From assembly GCA_037013495.1 (NCBI GenBank), contig CM072806.1, positions 19,637,001 to 19,701,000 of the forward strand: a stretch of DNA of 64,000 bases. Reading direction: 5' to 3'. A program made the translations under genes and the position numbers. The notes under the pieces are model-generated. The model saw nothing but the letters and a program-made list of their open reading frames with translations. It did no database searches and was not told where the DNA came from. How positions within the stretch are numbered: position 1 is the stretch's first letter; each line of letters starts with the position of its first letter. Of the stretch, positions 62,445-64,000 are shown piece by piece. This DNA comes from Hippophae tibetana (Eukaryota > Streptophyta > Magnoliopsida > Rosales > Elaeagnaceae).

Positions 62445-63183
62445 TTCTTAACTCTGAGATTGAAAGAGGTCACTTCCTAACTCCTTTGGATTATTGGAGA
62501 ATGGAGAGTGGTGGATGGTGGATGATTAAAAACTAATAACTTATGAGAAAATGGATTGAAAACATGCAACTATACTGGAAATGTTATCTTTAGTAGTAGA
62601 GAGACAATCACTTTGGTGAAAGAAACAATATGACTAGAAGCCTTTGTTAAAAATCAACACCAACTCAATAAATAGAGTGGTTGAAGAATTTTTTTAAAAG
62701 ATAAAATCTAGAAAGATGTAGAAAAAAGAAGTGTATAGAATGTGATAGTATTTTTGTGGCTATAATTATTTCTTAGTTTTATATTTGTGTGATGTAGATT
62801 GCATGTTTAGAACTATAATTATCCTACCTTGCATTTGGTTTAATCATCCCATCAAAAACAAATAATTCTTTGTATTCTTAGTTTAAGTGTGAATTGAGAG
62901 TTTTCTCTTTGAGTGTTTATATTTATCTTTAATTTGTGAGTTGCCTTTGAAAGGTGTTATAGTATCTTTTATTGTGGATATAATACAAATAGTTTGTATG
63001 CTTGTTTGGATCCAATATTAGTAAATTTAGAATTGTGTATTGTAAATTTTACTCAACAATTGTTGTAAGAGTGAGATAGTCAAGGATTGTTCTTAGTGGA
63101 GTTATCTTGAGTTGTGAGCAGTTTGGTACTCTGCAAGTTTCTTAGTTAAACTTGTTCAGTATAGTCAAAATCTTACTGACACG
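62445..63183 (+). other. Leader, possibly LTR, of the right-edge copia element
   Basis: No gene is visible. The stretch just before the gag start includes TTTGGTACTCTGC at about 63123-63135, a possible decayed primer site. LTR ends could not be fixed. Confidence 0.35.
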
Positions 63184-64000
63184 ATGAATGACCTTCAAGT
63201 AGTTGGAGAAATCAAGAAGCTCAATAACAAAAACTATAACATAAAGGCAACATGTATGGAGTCTTACCTACAAGATCAAGGCCTATGGGAGGTTGGTGGT
63301 GGTGAGGAAGTTACACAACTAGCAGTGGAAGATGCAAATGGCATCTTGCTAAAGTAGAAAATTAAAGCATGCATAACAATGTTTGCTTTAAAGACCATAG
63401 TTGAAGAAGAAATGTTGGAGCATATTTGGGATTCCAAAACACCGAAAGAAGCATGGGACACTCTTGTTACACTCATTTCAAAGAAGAATGATACAAGACT
63501 GCAACTTCTCGAGAACGAGTTGTTATCGATGATGCAACACGACATGACGATTTCTCAGTACTTTCACAAGGTGAAGTCATTATACTGTAATATTTTAGAG
63601 TTAGATCTGAAAGCTCTTATTGGGGAAAATCAGGATAAAGAGAATAATTATCCATGGTTTGAGCCTGAATATCGAGATTTTGTTACCACTATACAAGGAT
63701 GGCTGACATAACCATCTCTTGTTGAGTTTGAGAATTTGCTAGTCGATCAAGAAGCTGTGGCTAAGAAAATGGGAGAAGTCTCGCTAAAGGGTAAGAAAGA
63801 AGCACTCTACACTAGCAAAAACAGAGGCACTTTTAAGCGGTACAATGATAGTGGATTTAACAAGAATGACGACAAAGAAAAACATTTCTCAAGGAAATAA
63901 AGGCTTTCATCTAGGGAGAGCTTGGAAGAATCGTAGTAACATAAAAAAAATTCAATGGTGAGTGTTACAACTATGGAAAGATGGGTCACATGGAAAAAGA
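63184..64000 (+). pseudogene. Copia gag polyprotein start, truncated by the window edge
   Basis: The frame begins at ATG 63184 ('MNDLQVVGEIKKLNNKNYN'), typical of RE1/Tnt1-like gag. It continues through 'MFALKTIVEEEMLEHIW', 'KEAWDTLV' and 'LENELLSM'. In-frame stops occur at 63355-63357 and 63709-63711, then a frame change near 63890. The zinc knuckle near 63960-63990 reads C-Y-N-Y-G-K-M-G-H, so the second Cys of the CCHC motif is Tyr. The rest of the element lies beyond the window. Confidence 0.88.

Overview
The window is nuclear DNA of a flowering plant, most likely a eudicot. It is strongly A+T-rich, its genes have GT-AG introns, and two conserved plant genes sit in a thick layer of plant-type LTR retrotransposons, LINEs, TRIMs and MITEs. 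I cannot name the species from sequence alone. There is no sign of bacterial operons or CRISPR.

Host genes. (1) ABC1K3, plus strand, 4727-8914: six exons giving an apparently intact protein of about 714 residues, a chloroplast ABC1/UbiB-type atypical kinase. (2) A PSK SIMULATOR 1 (PSI1)-type gene, minus strand, 57265 down to 29371: twelve exons giving about 639 residues, with an N-terminal myristoylation signal, DUF3475 and DUF668. Its coding sequence is only 1.92 kb but the gene covers about 28 kb, because introns 1, 5 and 7 (6.8, 6.4 and 9.0 kb) are full of transposable elements. All junctions I placed keep the frame, so the gene looks functional despite this load.

Layout. 1-4.4 kb: LTR remnant, decayed plant-mobile-domain pseudogene, 32-bp minisatellite. 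4.4-9 kb: ABC1K3. 9-29.3 kb: no intact host gene; LINE remnant (11.4-12.1), Ty3/gypsy relic (12.2-14.2), large minus-oriented LTRs with tRNA-Asp-like primer sites (17.4-18.9 and 20.1-21.8), Athila-like protease fragment (23.3-24.15), MITE, TRIM and copia scraps (25.6-26.3). 29.4-57.3 kb: PSI1, with a nested stack in intron 7 (an old plus-strand copia split by a younger minus-strand copia, itself split by a hAT-like MITE, plus a TRIM and a deleted third copia), opposed copia relics and a gypsy scrap in intron 5, a MITE in intron 4, and a TRIM, a copia and two MITE-like insertions in intron 1. 57.3-64 kb: PSI1 upstream region, L1-type LINE ORF2 with a duplicated RNase H segment (58.5-62.4), and the start of a copia gag that runs off the right edge.

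I see no previously undescribed biological system. The most informative parts are the dated nesting order inside PSI1 intron 7, two complete TRIMs of different families, and the LINE with a tandemly repeated RNase H region.
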